Source of the DNA: Alviniconcha marisindica
Lineage: Eukaryota; Mollusca; Gastropoda; Provannidae
DNA: 64,000 bases
Assembly (NCBI GenBank): GCA_018857735.1
Contig: JABMCL010001116.1
Location: forward strand, 1,235,001-1,299,000
Reading direction: 5' to 3'
The notes under the pieces are model-generated. The model was not told the DNA's origin. It made no database searches and was given only the letters and a program-made list of their open reading frames with translations. The position numbers were made by a program, and so were the translations under genes. Numbering within the stretch: position 1 is the first letter of the stretch; the number at the start of each line of letters is the position of its first letter. Below, piece after piece: positions 36,309-45,500 of this stretch.

Positions 36309-38350
36309 GCACACGCGCACACACACACACACACACACATGTATACAAATATACATTATGAACCCCCCAAAAATACTGGAATCAAACATTTTAGCACAAA
36401 GTTCCTTCCTCAGCACAACCTGTAAAAACAAAACAAACAAACAAACAAACAACAAAACAAAAACAAACAACACACACACACGCACACACACAAAGCTCAG
36501 GATGATGATAAAGTGTTACTTTACATCCACAAAAACCATAGGCTTTTTAGGGACCGGAGCCCAGGACAGCCACCTAGACTTTCACACAGGTCCTGAGCTC
36601 TGTAAGCTCAGGAAGCACTGTTATCACATCGATAGTGTCTATGAAAATCAAAGTGCTTTTGTTCAAGAGGTCACATTCACACGCAGTCACACACTTAGCA
36701 TACAGCAAATAAAATACCCCTTTATGTGCCAGTGACTAAAAAAACACATTATGATTATTGAAGTTCTTACCCATAGCTCGATGGCTCATCGACAATTTTC
36801 ATTTCCACTGTATCTGCTGCCTGCACTGCAAAAACACCAATGAAAAGATCTGATCATATACATGTCAGAAGATCACAGGCACTGAGGCAGGAAAATTGAA
36901 CAAATTTATTCATTTGTATTAATAGCTGTAAATGTCTTTTATCTATTTTCTCCAGTTCTTTCCTTCCTTCTTTTTTTTAATTTTTCTGAAAGTATGCAAC
37001 CAAACTGACACATATAGCATGTATATATATTATATCAAATCTACAGCCTTCTGACCCTGAGAAGAGAGTAATAATTATAATCTTGACCAGTCAACTGTCA
37101 GTTACAAGATCACCTTACCAAAGTAAGTGCTGACATCCATAATCAAAATCAAGGAGCATTTAAGTTATTAACACTGTCAACAGACACATTTTCTGTAGCA
37201 CTACCTCAAATACATAATGATCATGTATACATACATGTACACCAGTGTGGCTGGTACAGTGGTAGTATTTTGGTCTGTTGTTGGTTGTTTTATATATATA
37301 TAGCACTATTCTCCACTCTGTAGAGAGCATATATATATATGTGTATTTAGCTGTAACCAGCCACCTGCACTTTTGGCAGAATGACTGGGATTTTTTATGT
37401 GCTACTGTGGTATCATGGTGGTGGAACAGATACTGAAACAAGAGTCAGGACAGAAAGTTGACCCTGGGGAAGAAAATTCTCCAGCTTTTGATAACGTGTC
37501 AGGCGCTCTAACCACTGAACTATCCCCACTCCCCAGTGCATGTGTTAAGGGCAGTAGTTAATATTGTATATCATTATGTCTCAAGAACAGACGTTCCCAA
37601 CACTCATCCCCATGGCACTCCTGAACATACAATTAGTGGAACTGGCAAATGTATATATAAGGATCTGAGCTACAAACTATGATTATAAGGACACAAACAG
37701 ATGTTCTGATAATGGATGGCGATAAATGTGTTAAGCTGCTTGCCTGGACACATTTCATCTTACCCCCCACTAAACTGTATACTCCAGCATGAGTGAAATG
37801 CCTTATTTGCATGACACTCCACAAAGCAAAAGATGTGTCTTTTCGACGGCAGTTGAAATCACATTCTGTTTAACTCATTGGTGTTAGACACCCACAACCC
37901 CCTCCCAGCATCCCTTGTCCCCCCCCCCCCCCCCCCCCCCACTTTGCCAAGCGCAACGAGCATGTGGCTATGTACATGGAAGAAGTTAGGTTGCACTATG
38001 CGTGTGGACAATAACACAGACACTGACAATGGCAGTCACATCTTGTTCCTTCAGGCAGCTCTTAAGAGACAGTACTACTACTAATAATAATGTACATTTA
38101 CCATGCGCTCATCAACGCCCTGAGCGCTCACATGATACATATTAACCTAAATATGATATTCTATACACATGTAGAGCATAGTCCTACCAAAACAATTTAC
38201 ATGAAGTATTATTATTTTTAAAGCAAACAAAACTGTACGATATTTCACTAGGACTACCTTTCAACACATTTTGGTAAGAACATATGGACCATTATACTTA
38301 CCTAGTTCACCGAGAAAAGCAAACAAAATCGAAATAGTGACCAGTAGCAT
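31274..38350 (-). CDS. GNPTG: N-acetylglucosamine-1-phosphotransferase subunit gamma, complete, 8 exons
   Basis: Golgi-lumen subunit of the enzyme that tags lysosomal hydrolases with mannose-6-phosphate. Exons on the minus strand: 38350-38302, 36825-36771, 36167-36024, 35744-35661, 34479-34386, 33474-33277, 32541-32386 and 31345-31274 (stop TGA), in phase, 283 residues against 305 in human. Residues 1-20 look like a signal peptide (hydrophobic [13 protein letters not shown]). A mannose-6-phosphate-receptor-homology domain follows, with six cysteines (76, 89, 134, 147, 162, 174). Strong matches to human are KMKV-like [35 protein letters not shown] and [16 protein letters not shown]. Glycosylation sequons occur at N62, N93, N120 and N149; N93 and N120 match human sites. 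A C-terminal, probably coiled-coil, helix is rich in Glu, Gln and Lys. An in-frame ATG at 38425 would add 25 residues. Introns are rich in minisatellites. Confidence 0.93.
31335..31535. repeat. 64-bp array carrying copies of the GNPTG exon 8 acceptor
   Basis: Three units (acceptor AG ending at 31346, 31410 and 31474 on the minus strand). Each reads TTTCTCCATCCTTCCACAG then ATGTATAG or ATGCATAG on the minus strand. The first (31346) is the real acceptor of the last exon; the others are decoys inside the intron. Confidence 0.95.
32528..32765. repeat. Tandem array carrying copies of the GNPTG exon 7 acceptor
   Basis: On the minus strand the real junction is TTTCAG/GGCTACAGGAAACG with AG ending at 32542. 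Related junctions occur upstream at 32625 (TGTCAG/AACTGCAGGAAATG), 32700 (TTTCAG/GGCTACAGAAAGC) and 32749 (TGTCAG/AGCTGCAGGAAATGG), each preceded by a similar GTTGTGTTCTTG-like or GGTGT-like stretch. Spacing is 83, 75 and 49 bp. Confidence 0.9.
32870..33140 (-). mobile_element. LINE 3'-end fragment, copy 2
   Basis: Homologous to 20195-20520, same orientation, diverged (see that entry). It lies in the GNPTG intron between exons 6 and 7. Only a degenerate frame remains. Confidence 0.45.
33640..34110. repeat. 45-bp minisatellite in a GNPTG intron
   Basis: About six near-perfect units (33715-33990) of CAAGACCTGAACACACAAGG, ATTACGCCTGATACATGGAC, GGCAA, flanked by diverged units with AAAGCTCAGTACATGGACAG. 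The unit length is a multiple of 3, so long spurious frames occur on both strands. Confidence 0.95.
34905..35205. repeat. About 34-bp diverged minisatellite
   Basis: Nine or so units of TAATGCCAGTCAATATTGCA plus GTCTACT/GTCTGCT in the GNPTG intron between exons 4 and 5. Confidence 0.9.
35281..35376. repeat. 48-bp duplication
   Basis: Two perfect tandem copies starting GTAGTATATGAATGTTTTTA at 35281 and 35329. Confidence 0.95.
36268..36342. repeat. (CA)n microsatellite
   Basis: CA run with CG interruptions between GNPTG exons 2 and 3. A second short CA run with AAAC repeats is at 36420-36492. Confidence 0.9.
36530..36620 (+). repeat. Dispersed repeat (GGAGCCCAGGACAGCCACCT family), copy 1
   Basis: Shares CCCAGGACAGCCACCT..ACT..CACACAGGTCCTGA with 47455-47520 (CCCAGGACGGCCACCTTGAC, TCACACAGCTCCTGAACT). 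Same orientation; identity unknown. Confidence 0.5.
37255..37535. repeat. Probable dispersed repeat with TATA-rich part and GCGCTCTAACCACTGAACTA end
   Basis: A 280-bp block with TATATATA segments, CACCTGCACTTTTGGCAG, TTTTTTATGTGCTACTGTGG and a tRNA-like GCGCTCTAACCACTGAACTA. The composition suggests a SINE-like element, but only one copy is recognised here. Confidence 0.3.
37919..37940. repeat. Poly(C) tract
   Basis: A run of about 22 C on the plus strand in GNPTG intron 1. Confidence 0.9.
38080..38160 (+). repeat. SINE-like end, second copy
   Basis: AATAATAATGTACATTTACC then ATGCGCTCATCAACGCCCTG, resembling the layout at 16338-16440. Confidence 0.35.
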
Positions 38351-38704
38351 TTTGGTAAAACTGTCAAAGGAAACCAGGTCAAAGAGAACTACGATGTAAT
38401 TGTAAACAACGCCAACACAGCTCATGTGTCGTCTGCCATGTTTTAGGGCGTTTTTCGGTTGTCGTTTTCGAGGCTGCGCGCGATTCGCGAGTTTTTCCCC
38501 GACCATCAACCCCAGCCCCTTGTAGTAGTCCCGGTAATCAATATAAACGATCTCGTGACTACCTTAAATCACTGGTACAAAAAGATTTAACGATCTATAA
38601 TTTAGTTAGCGGCACCCACAAAAAATGCGTTTCCGGTAGCATGGTTTCTGCTCGACAGCAGGAACGAGGAGTGTGATCATTTGTGGTGTTTGTTACCGCT
38701 AGAC
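38351..38704. promoter_or_regulatory. Bidirectional promoter interval between GNPTG and TSR3
   Basis: Only 354 bp separate the two start codons, which point outwards. The interval lacks the repeats seen everywhere else and has no obvious TATA box. It contains TTTCCGGTA at about 38630-38638, whose reverse complement TACCGGAAA is an ETS-type site, a frequent element of bidirectional housekeeping promoters. Both 5' UTRs must lie here. An in-frame ATG at 38681 could extend TSR3 by eight codons, and an in-frame ATG at 38425 could extend GNPTG by 25, so the true promoter may be even shorter. Confidence 0.7.
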
Positions 38705-41700
38705 ATGGGTAAAAACAAGCGAGGTGGACGTGGTGGGCGTACTTCAGACAGGGGACCTGTTTGGAAACGAGACAGACAGACAAAATACGATTCGAAGTTA
38801 AAACAGCGAAGTGAAGCTCGGGAAGAAGAGTTCTGCGAAGATGAAACCAGTGAAGGTAAGACAATGACTCGAATGAGTAAATGAACTTGATCTTGTGTGA
38901 TACATAGTGCTGGACCCTCCGGCCTTGATAAACACTGGAGAGAAAAAGAAGGAGGGTAACACTGAACATTATGTTTCCAATTCGTTGGCATGCTGCACCT
39001 TCTTCACAAGGTGAATGAGTGAACTTGATCTTGTGTGATGCATAGTGCTGGACCCTCCGGGCATTCCTGAAAAAACAGTCACCAGAGTCTGATACTTTTA
39101 ATGCAGGCTGGGTTCTTCTTCGTCTTACAAATTTTATACTGACAGCAGTATTATTGTTTTCAGCTTGCTAGGTAAAAAAAAAAAAAGTGCTGCAGAACCA
39201 ATTCAGGAATGTCATGACCCTGAGTCTGACTGAAATGCATGCCTGTTTATTAATACACTATGTTAGTATACTAGTGTTAGTGTTGGAGTTTCACACCTTT
39301 CACCACCTCAAAGCTAAGTTTGCTGATTGCAGGTGCCTGTGGAGGCGCTGGAGTGGCATTGAAGCTGAGTATACCTCTGGCCATGTGGGACCTTGAGCAC
39401 TGTGACCCTCGCAAGTGCTCAGGACGCAAGCTGAGTCGCCATGGCTTGGTGCGATGCATGCGCCTGAATCAGCATTTTTCTGGCATTGTCCTGTCCCCTG
39501 TAGGAACCAAGCCTGTTTCTCCAAAGGACAGGTCAGACATTGCTGTGTTCTGTTACTAAAGGTAATTAACTTAAAAATAACAGCAACAAAACAGTCTTGT
39601 TCTGTCAACTGAGTGTGGGTCTGGAATCTTGTAAGCTGTGTGCATCATCACATCAGTGTTATATAGTATATATACCTTGTTCAAGATTGTTTTATCATCT
39701 GTATAAGAAAGGTTTTATCATATGTATGAGAAGGAAAGGAAAGTAATTTTAAATTTTGATAGAATATGATAATAATTAATATATATATGTAGTTAACATT
39801 ATGTTAGCGACCTCCATAGACATAGAATAATATATCATTCTGTGTCCAAATATACAAAAGTTATTTATTATTATTGTCATCAGTCTATGTCTGTAGTGAC
39901 CTCACAGTAAAACAGGTTTGGTCCATAAAGTATGAAAAGAGGTGTACTGTACTTGCTACATTTTCTGTTTACTTCCTTGTTTTGATTTATTACTTATAAA
40001 TAACTAATTCAGTTTTGGTCTTTACCTTCTGATGCTTCTGAATGTTTTTCTGTCTTTTCAGGGAGATAGTGGAGCATGCGGGTGTTGCTGTCATTGACTG
40101 TTCTTGGGCTCGACTGGATGATACACCGTTTTCTCGCATGAAGTGCAGTCACCCGCGACTGTTGCCCTACTTTGTGGCCACCAACCCCATCAACTACGGT
40201 CGTCCCTGGAAACTGTCATGTGTGGAGGCTTTTGCTGCTGCTCTTTGGATTACTGGTGAGCTCTAACAATTACAAGTGCATGCAGCGTGGTGAAATAAAG
40301 AATGAAAAAGTTTGACTCAGGACTATAATTCATGTTTACACATTATGCAAGAATGGAAAGACATATTAACTTTTAAAGCCTGCAAAACCACCCTCTGTAT
40401 TATATAATAGGATAATAACAATACATGCCGCTACTAAGTTTTGCTTGTGGTGTGCATACAAATGTCAGAGTACTTGAGGTTGTATTTCCTTGTAAACATG
40501 TACTAGGACAATAAATTTTCTGATTCTGATTCTGATTTTACTTCCATTTGTGCAACAGGTTATCGGGAGCAAGGTGAATTTCTGTTGTCCAAGTTCAAGT
40601 GGGGCCATTCATTTGTGGAGCAAAATGGTCATCTCCTGGACTTGTATCTGGCTTGCACGACGGCAGAGGAGGTGCAGAAAGTGCAAGAAGAGCACCTGAA
40701 GCAGCTGCAGTATGATCATGAACACAGACAAGACAAAGGTGGGCTAGTGTTTGTGTGTGTGTGTGTGTGTGTGTGCGCATGTGTTTGTTTACATGTGTTT
40801 GTGCGATGTTCAGAATTGGTGTGTATGTTTTGTATACATCTACAGATGTGATGTATGTTATACGTATTTTATAAGCATATTGTGCTCACATGATCATGTG
40901 TGCTTATGATAAGAATGTGTTGTACTTGTCTGTGTATACACGTGTGTGCATGTGTCTGTCTATATGAGAAAGAGAGGGAGGGTGGATACAGTATTTCTCT
41001 GACCAGTTTCTGCTTAAACCTGTGTTGTGACTCTTTGTTTGCATAGATTTGATGGACATTGACACCAGTGTTGATGTGTGCAATCCAAACCGTCCCGCTC
41101 GAGGCAGCTACCTTCCACCGTCTGATGATGAAAGGTACTGATAATTTGATGTGTAAAGGCTGCTTTGCCACTGGGGAAATGAACCAGTAGCCACAGTGTA
41201 GTTCTGCCCAAAACTGACAGAGTCAAAGTGTATGTAACTTATTTGTTGACATATTATATGACGCCTCTCCGCCCATGTGTGCAAGCACTGCACTCTTACA
41301 ACCACTATGCTCTGCAGGCTATGGTGTAGTAAAATAAAATTTAAAAAAAGGTACAGGGGGTGTGATGGAGGGGGCAAGGGCACTCAGAGATGTCATTCTG
41401 ATCTAGAAAGAATCTGCACTGGTTGGTTGGTTTTTTAAAGGGGGGGGGTACCTCAGTGGCTGCAACAGGTTGCACTGTCTACTAAAGTTTCTGTCAGCCT
41501 GTGAAGCAAGGCAATTTCTGTCAACTTGGCATGTGAAGCAGGGGAATTACTGTGGACTTGGAAATATGAAAAATTAGGTTCTTTTGTAGCTGGGGAATTT
41601 CTGTCAACTTGGCCTTTGAAACAAGGGGAATTTCAGTCATCCTGGCTTGTGAAGCAGGGGAATTTCTTCTGTCAACTTGGCCTGTGAAACAGAATAGTTT

Positions 41701-42727
41701 CTGTCAGCTTGGCCTGTGAAGCAAGGCAATTTCTGTCACCTTGGCATGTGAAGCAGGGGGATTACTGTGGACTCGGAAATATGGAAAATTAGGTTCTTTT
41801 GTAGCTGGGGAATTTCTGTCAACTTGGCATTTGAAACAAGGGGAATTTCAGTCGTCATGGCTTGTGAAGCAGGGGAATTTCTTCTGTCAACTTGGCCTGT
41901 GAAGCAGGATAGTTTCTGTCAACTTGGCTTGTGAAGCAGGGGAATTTCTGTCAAGTTGGTCAGTGTGGGTAGGGAATTTCTGTCAGCTTGCTTTGTGAAG
42001 CAGGGGAATATATATCTGTCCATGTCGTCAGTGGAGCAGAGAAATTTCTGTCAACTTGGCCTGTAAAGGCTGTACAGCTTGAATTTGTTTTGTCAGCTTG
42101 ACCTGTGTAGATGGGGAATTTCTTGGGAATTTCCCTGGCTCATCTTGCATTTTCAGCTGCTAAGAGATCTTGTATTTGAGCGGTTTTTAGCTCCGTGTTT
42201 CATTGAGTTGTTGATGTTTTATTGTTAACTGTGTTGAATGTTTTTATGTAAATGACGAGCCAGAAAGCAAATTTCTCTACACATAGACAATAAAGTTGTA
42301 TTGTATTGTATTGTACTTGTACCCTTGACCAAGGGACTAGACACTCAGTCCTGTTACCCCACAAGACTAGAGGTCAAAGTATAATGCTGGACAAAAGTGG
42401 CCCCAGGACTGCGCTGTCTGGTCTGAAGCTGATGGACCCGAAGGTGGATTTCCATTTTTACTGACAAAGAATAAAGAATAAAGAGAATAAAGTTCTTTCA
42501 TACTGTGCTTGTATCCACTTGACCACTTTGTCTCTTTATTTGTGGTAGCCTCTCATCCCATTTGTAGGCCATCAGTGGAGTGCAGATGCAGACTAAAAGT
42601 AAAACTGTCTTTTTTCTTCAGTGAGGAAGATGAGGAAACAGATGAAGATGAGTCAGCAGAGGAAGTGCCAGAGGATTTGTCAGAAAAGAAAACAGTGTCA
42701 GAAAGGACAGAAGGCAAAGGCAGATGA
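38705..42727 (+). CDS. TSR3: 18S rRNA aminocarboxypropyltransferase TSR3, complete, 6 exons
   Basis: Transfers the aminocarboxypropyl group of S-adenosylmethionine to a hypermodified pseudouridine of 18S rRNA, a late cytoplasmic step of small-subunit maturation. Exons: 38705-38855, 39333-39531, 40062-40255, 40559-40738, 41047-41134 and 42622-42727 (stop TGA), in phase, 305 residues. Human TSR3 is close in length. After a basic N-terminus ([11 protein letters not shown]) comes the family signature [16 protein letters not shown], then [45 protein letters not shown] (SAM-site region, split here only by the reader) and [13 protein letters not shown]. The C-terminal tail is very acidic and Ser-rich ([14 protein letters not shown]), as in eukaryotic orthologues. 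A poly(A) signal lies at 43017. The gene shares its promoter interval with GNPTG. Confidence 0.95.
38876..39062. repeat. Short direct repeat, copies 138 bp apart
   Basis: GAACTTGATCTTGTGTGAT, CATAGTGCTGGACCCTCCGG occurs at 38883 and again at 39021 with one change, in TSR3 intron 1. Confidence 0.95.
40440..40548 (+). repeat. Dispersed repeat end with GACAATAAATT and TTCTGATTCTGAT tail
   Basis: TTGTAAACATGTACTAGGAC AATAAATTTTCTGATTCTGA resembles the end of 42195-42315 (GACAATAAAGTTGTATTGTA). Such AATAAA plus short tandem tails are typical of SINE/LINE 3' ends. It lies directly ahead of a TSR3 acceptor. Confidence 0.4.
40753..40780. repeat. Short (TG)n tract
   Basis: TG run immediately after the donor of the TSR3 exon ending at 40738. 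Confidence 0.9.
41460..42135. repeat. About 35-bp diverged minisatellite in the last TSR3 intron
   Basis: Around 17 units made of GTGAAGCAGGGGAATTTCTG and TCAACTTGGCCT. Inside it a longer segment of about 260 bp (41500-41700 and 41760-41940) is itself repeated, for example TGTGGACTTGGAAATATG against TGTGGACTCGGAAATATG. Confidence 0.9.
42195..42315 (+). repeat. Dispersed repeat end with (TGTAT)n tail
   Basis: TAAATGACGAGCCAGAAAGC, AATTTCTCTACACATAGACA, AATAAAGTTGTATTGTATTG: a retroelement-like 3' end. A TACAATACAATACAATACAG tract at about 12966-12988 may be the end of a reversed copy. Confidence 0.45.
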
Positions 42728-43016
42728 AGAGGCAGATTTATCCAACCGGTCTGAATCAGAACCAAACACTGCGCATGACATGCACCCAAAATTTAGAGAC
42801 GTGGATGAAGACGGTCACTCACAAAATGGTGCCGAAGATTGTGACTTAAAATGTGGAGAAGCTGTGACTCCAAATGCTTCTGTGAGTGTGACAAGCATTG
42901 CTTCGAAGCTTGATCATCTTGACATAGCACCCAAATGACACAAATATATGTGCATCCTGAATGTGTCTTGTGGTGGTTGAACATTCATCATTGCATAATG
43001 TGATATAAAACGTGAA

Positions 43017-43022
43017 AATAAA
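43017..43022 (+). terminator. Poly(A) signal of TSR3
   Basis: AATAAA 290 bp after the TSR3 stop codon, followed by AT-rich and TTTTG-rich sequence. Confidence 0.6.
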
Positions 43023-43439
43023 ACAAACAAAGATGATCTGTTTGTGTAGTTTACATTGTGTTGATTTACTTTTCATTTATTGATGTATTAGTTTTTCTCT
43101 TCGTTTTTTCCTCTTTTTTTGTTGTTGTTGTAATTTGTGTGAATGAGTGTGTGTTGCGGGGAGGAGGGGTGGTTGTTTTGAATACAACCAAAGACATAGT
43201 TCTATTATACTGGGTATTCATACATTATTCTCTTAAATGACTGTAAAGTTTATTAATTAATCTAACTTGAGCTACTGTGTACAAATAATCCTGATTTAAC
43301 ACTGTCTCACATTGCGCAACAAAGTGTTAAAGCTGAACAAATCATTATGTCCCCTGTAATACTTTATTTATTCTGTTCCTGTGGCTAACGCCCATGATGC
43401 TTGTTTGCTTGGGGTCTCCTTTAACTTTAAAGTAAAAAA

Positions 43440-43730
43440 ACAATAACTGCTTGACCTGCAGTCTGACACTCCACTGTAGTAAGAAACAGCAACTGTGTGA
43501 CCCGCAGTCTGACACACTACTGTAGTAAGAAACGGCAACTCCTTAACTTGCAGTCTGACACACTACTGTAGTAAGAAACAGCAACTCCTTGACCTGCAGT
43601 CTGACACACCATTATAGTAAGAAACAGCAACTCCTTGACCTGCAGTCTGACACACCACTGTAGTAAGAAACAGCAACTGCTTAACCTGCAGTCTGACATA
43701 CCACTGTAGTAAGGAACAACAACTGCTTAA
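43440..43730. repeat. About 46-bp minisatellite
   Basis: Six units with TTGACCTGCAGTCTGACACA, CCACTGTAGTAAGAAACAGC and AACT. Confidence 0.95.
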
Positions 43731-45109
43731 AGTGAAAATTTGACTTTTTCTGGTTTTGTTGGTGTAAACAATTGCTCACATTATAGTGTAAGATTATTGT
43801 GCATTCTAAGTTCTATGATCAATGGCTTGACAACAGTGCTCCTTTCAAGAGCTAGCCCATTTAGAGTTAGACTCAGTCTAAAATGGTACACTCCACTGAA
43901 CCTATTCCAGATCTATGCAACACTTCTATAATCTTGCTGTTTACACACAGTAGCAGCAGCAATCAGGACTATATGTATATACATATATTCAGTTATATAT
44001 ATATATATATATATGTATAGTACAATTTATATTGATTCAGGAAACCCCTAATAAAAGACCACCCCTGTCTGAAGACCACTTCTGCTATTTATAACCTTTC
44101 CCTTCCAACATCCATGCAAAGGGATTCTTCATGAAAGGCTGATAAGACCTTTTTTTATATTTATAATATTGTTAGTGAGGTGGTAAAAGAGGGTTTGTGC
44201 TGCATGACTGTATATATATATATATTGTTTGAACAAAAAACAATAAAAAAACAATAAAAAGGAAAAAAATCAAATGACTGCGGGTGAGAAGAACAAGCAG
44301 CAAAGAACGAGGAAAATGTACTCAATAAAAGAAGACAGGTCACAGATACAAGTAAAACAGTACACTCCAATGTTTCAACAAACATGTCTTTGTTAGGGGG
44401 AACAAATTATATATTAATAATTAATAATACTTGTGCGGAAGAAAGATAGAAAAGAAGAAGACACAAACCAGAAGAAATTTACTAAAACTGAAAGGGCCCT
44501 AAGATGAAAAAAAGAAGAAGAAAAAACAAAAGAAACAACAACAACAAAAGAATAGTTATACTTTTACTGGCACTAGTAACACTAAATGATGTATTATTCA
44601 TGTTGCCCTTTCCAAATACAGTGCTTACCCCAAAAAGTTTTGTTTGGTTTTGTTTGGTTTTGTTAAGCCTTTTCATTTGCTTGACAATACCGGACCTGAC
44701 AGTTATTATTTGCACACCGTCTATGGTTCAAAACAAATTTGATAGCTTACAGCGACGGCAAGCCTTTAATCTATGGGTTCCTCGCTAGCTCAATGGCTCA
44801 TTGTAAAGGCTTCAAGAAAATGGCGGCTGCCCCTCTTCGCAGTTCACACGCATAACAAGTCAAATTACCATCCTCATAGCCATACCTGTGTCACTTCGTT
44901 GACTTTAAGCATCGTCTGATATCGTAATACTGCCAAAAGTATTCAGTTCGGTGTCTGTAATAGCAAGAAGATCGTCTGCATCCAAGAAAAACGACTTCGC
45001 CTGGACCGGAACGAGATTGCGACGACACAGGAAACTCCAGGAGACATTTCTACTCTTTGTTGCACTTGCAGACTGTCTCAGATCTCTCCGGAACGCTGGA
45101 TTTCATACC

Positions 45110-45442
45110 ATGGCGGATCTTACGTACATTTATTTGAAAGATGTCCGGCCTGGCATGAAGAACCTGAACATTGTCTTTATTGTTTTAGAGATAGGTTTGT
45201 TGAGCTTTAATTTCATAAGATTTTTAGAGGAGCTTACGAATGTGTGTGTGTGTACGTGCCTGTTTTGAAACCGAAACATAATGGCATTACATGTACATTA
45301 ATATGGATATTATAATTTTCGTTCATCCGCTGTGATACATATCTGTTCATTCAATGATTTACTAATCCACATTTGGCTTTACGGTAGACTTGTAGAGCCA
45401 ACTTAGATTGAACTGGGATTAAAAAAACAAAAACAAAAAACA

Positions 45443-45500
<58 letters not shown>

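Larger units (their letters stand above)
42728..45109. other. TSR3 3' UTR and intergenic interval upstream of SSB1
   Basis: The TSR3 transcript probably ends soon after AATAAA at 43017-43022. Beyond it no exon was supported on either strand. The interval holds a 46-bp minisatellite, short (TA)n runs near 43998 and 44212, and A/T-rich DNA. A reading frame continues upstream from the SSB1 start to an ATG at 44951, but its sequence is not family-like. Confidence 0.6.

Noticed and set aside
37475..37535. tRNA gene
   Set aside because: Only a short tRNA-like segment (GCGCTCTAACCACTGAACTA); no complete cloverleaf could be drawn, and it fits a SINE-like repeat better.
44951..45109. N-terminal extension of SSB1 from an upstream ATG
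   Set aside because: Frame is open, but the residues do not resemble the family, and orthologues begin at the position of 45110.
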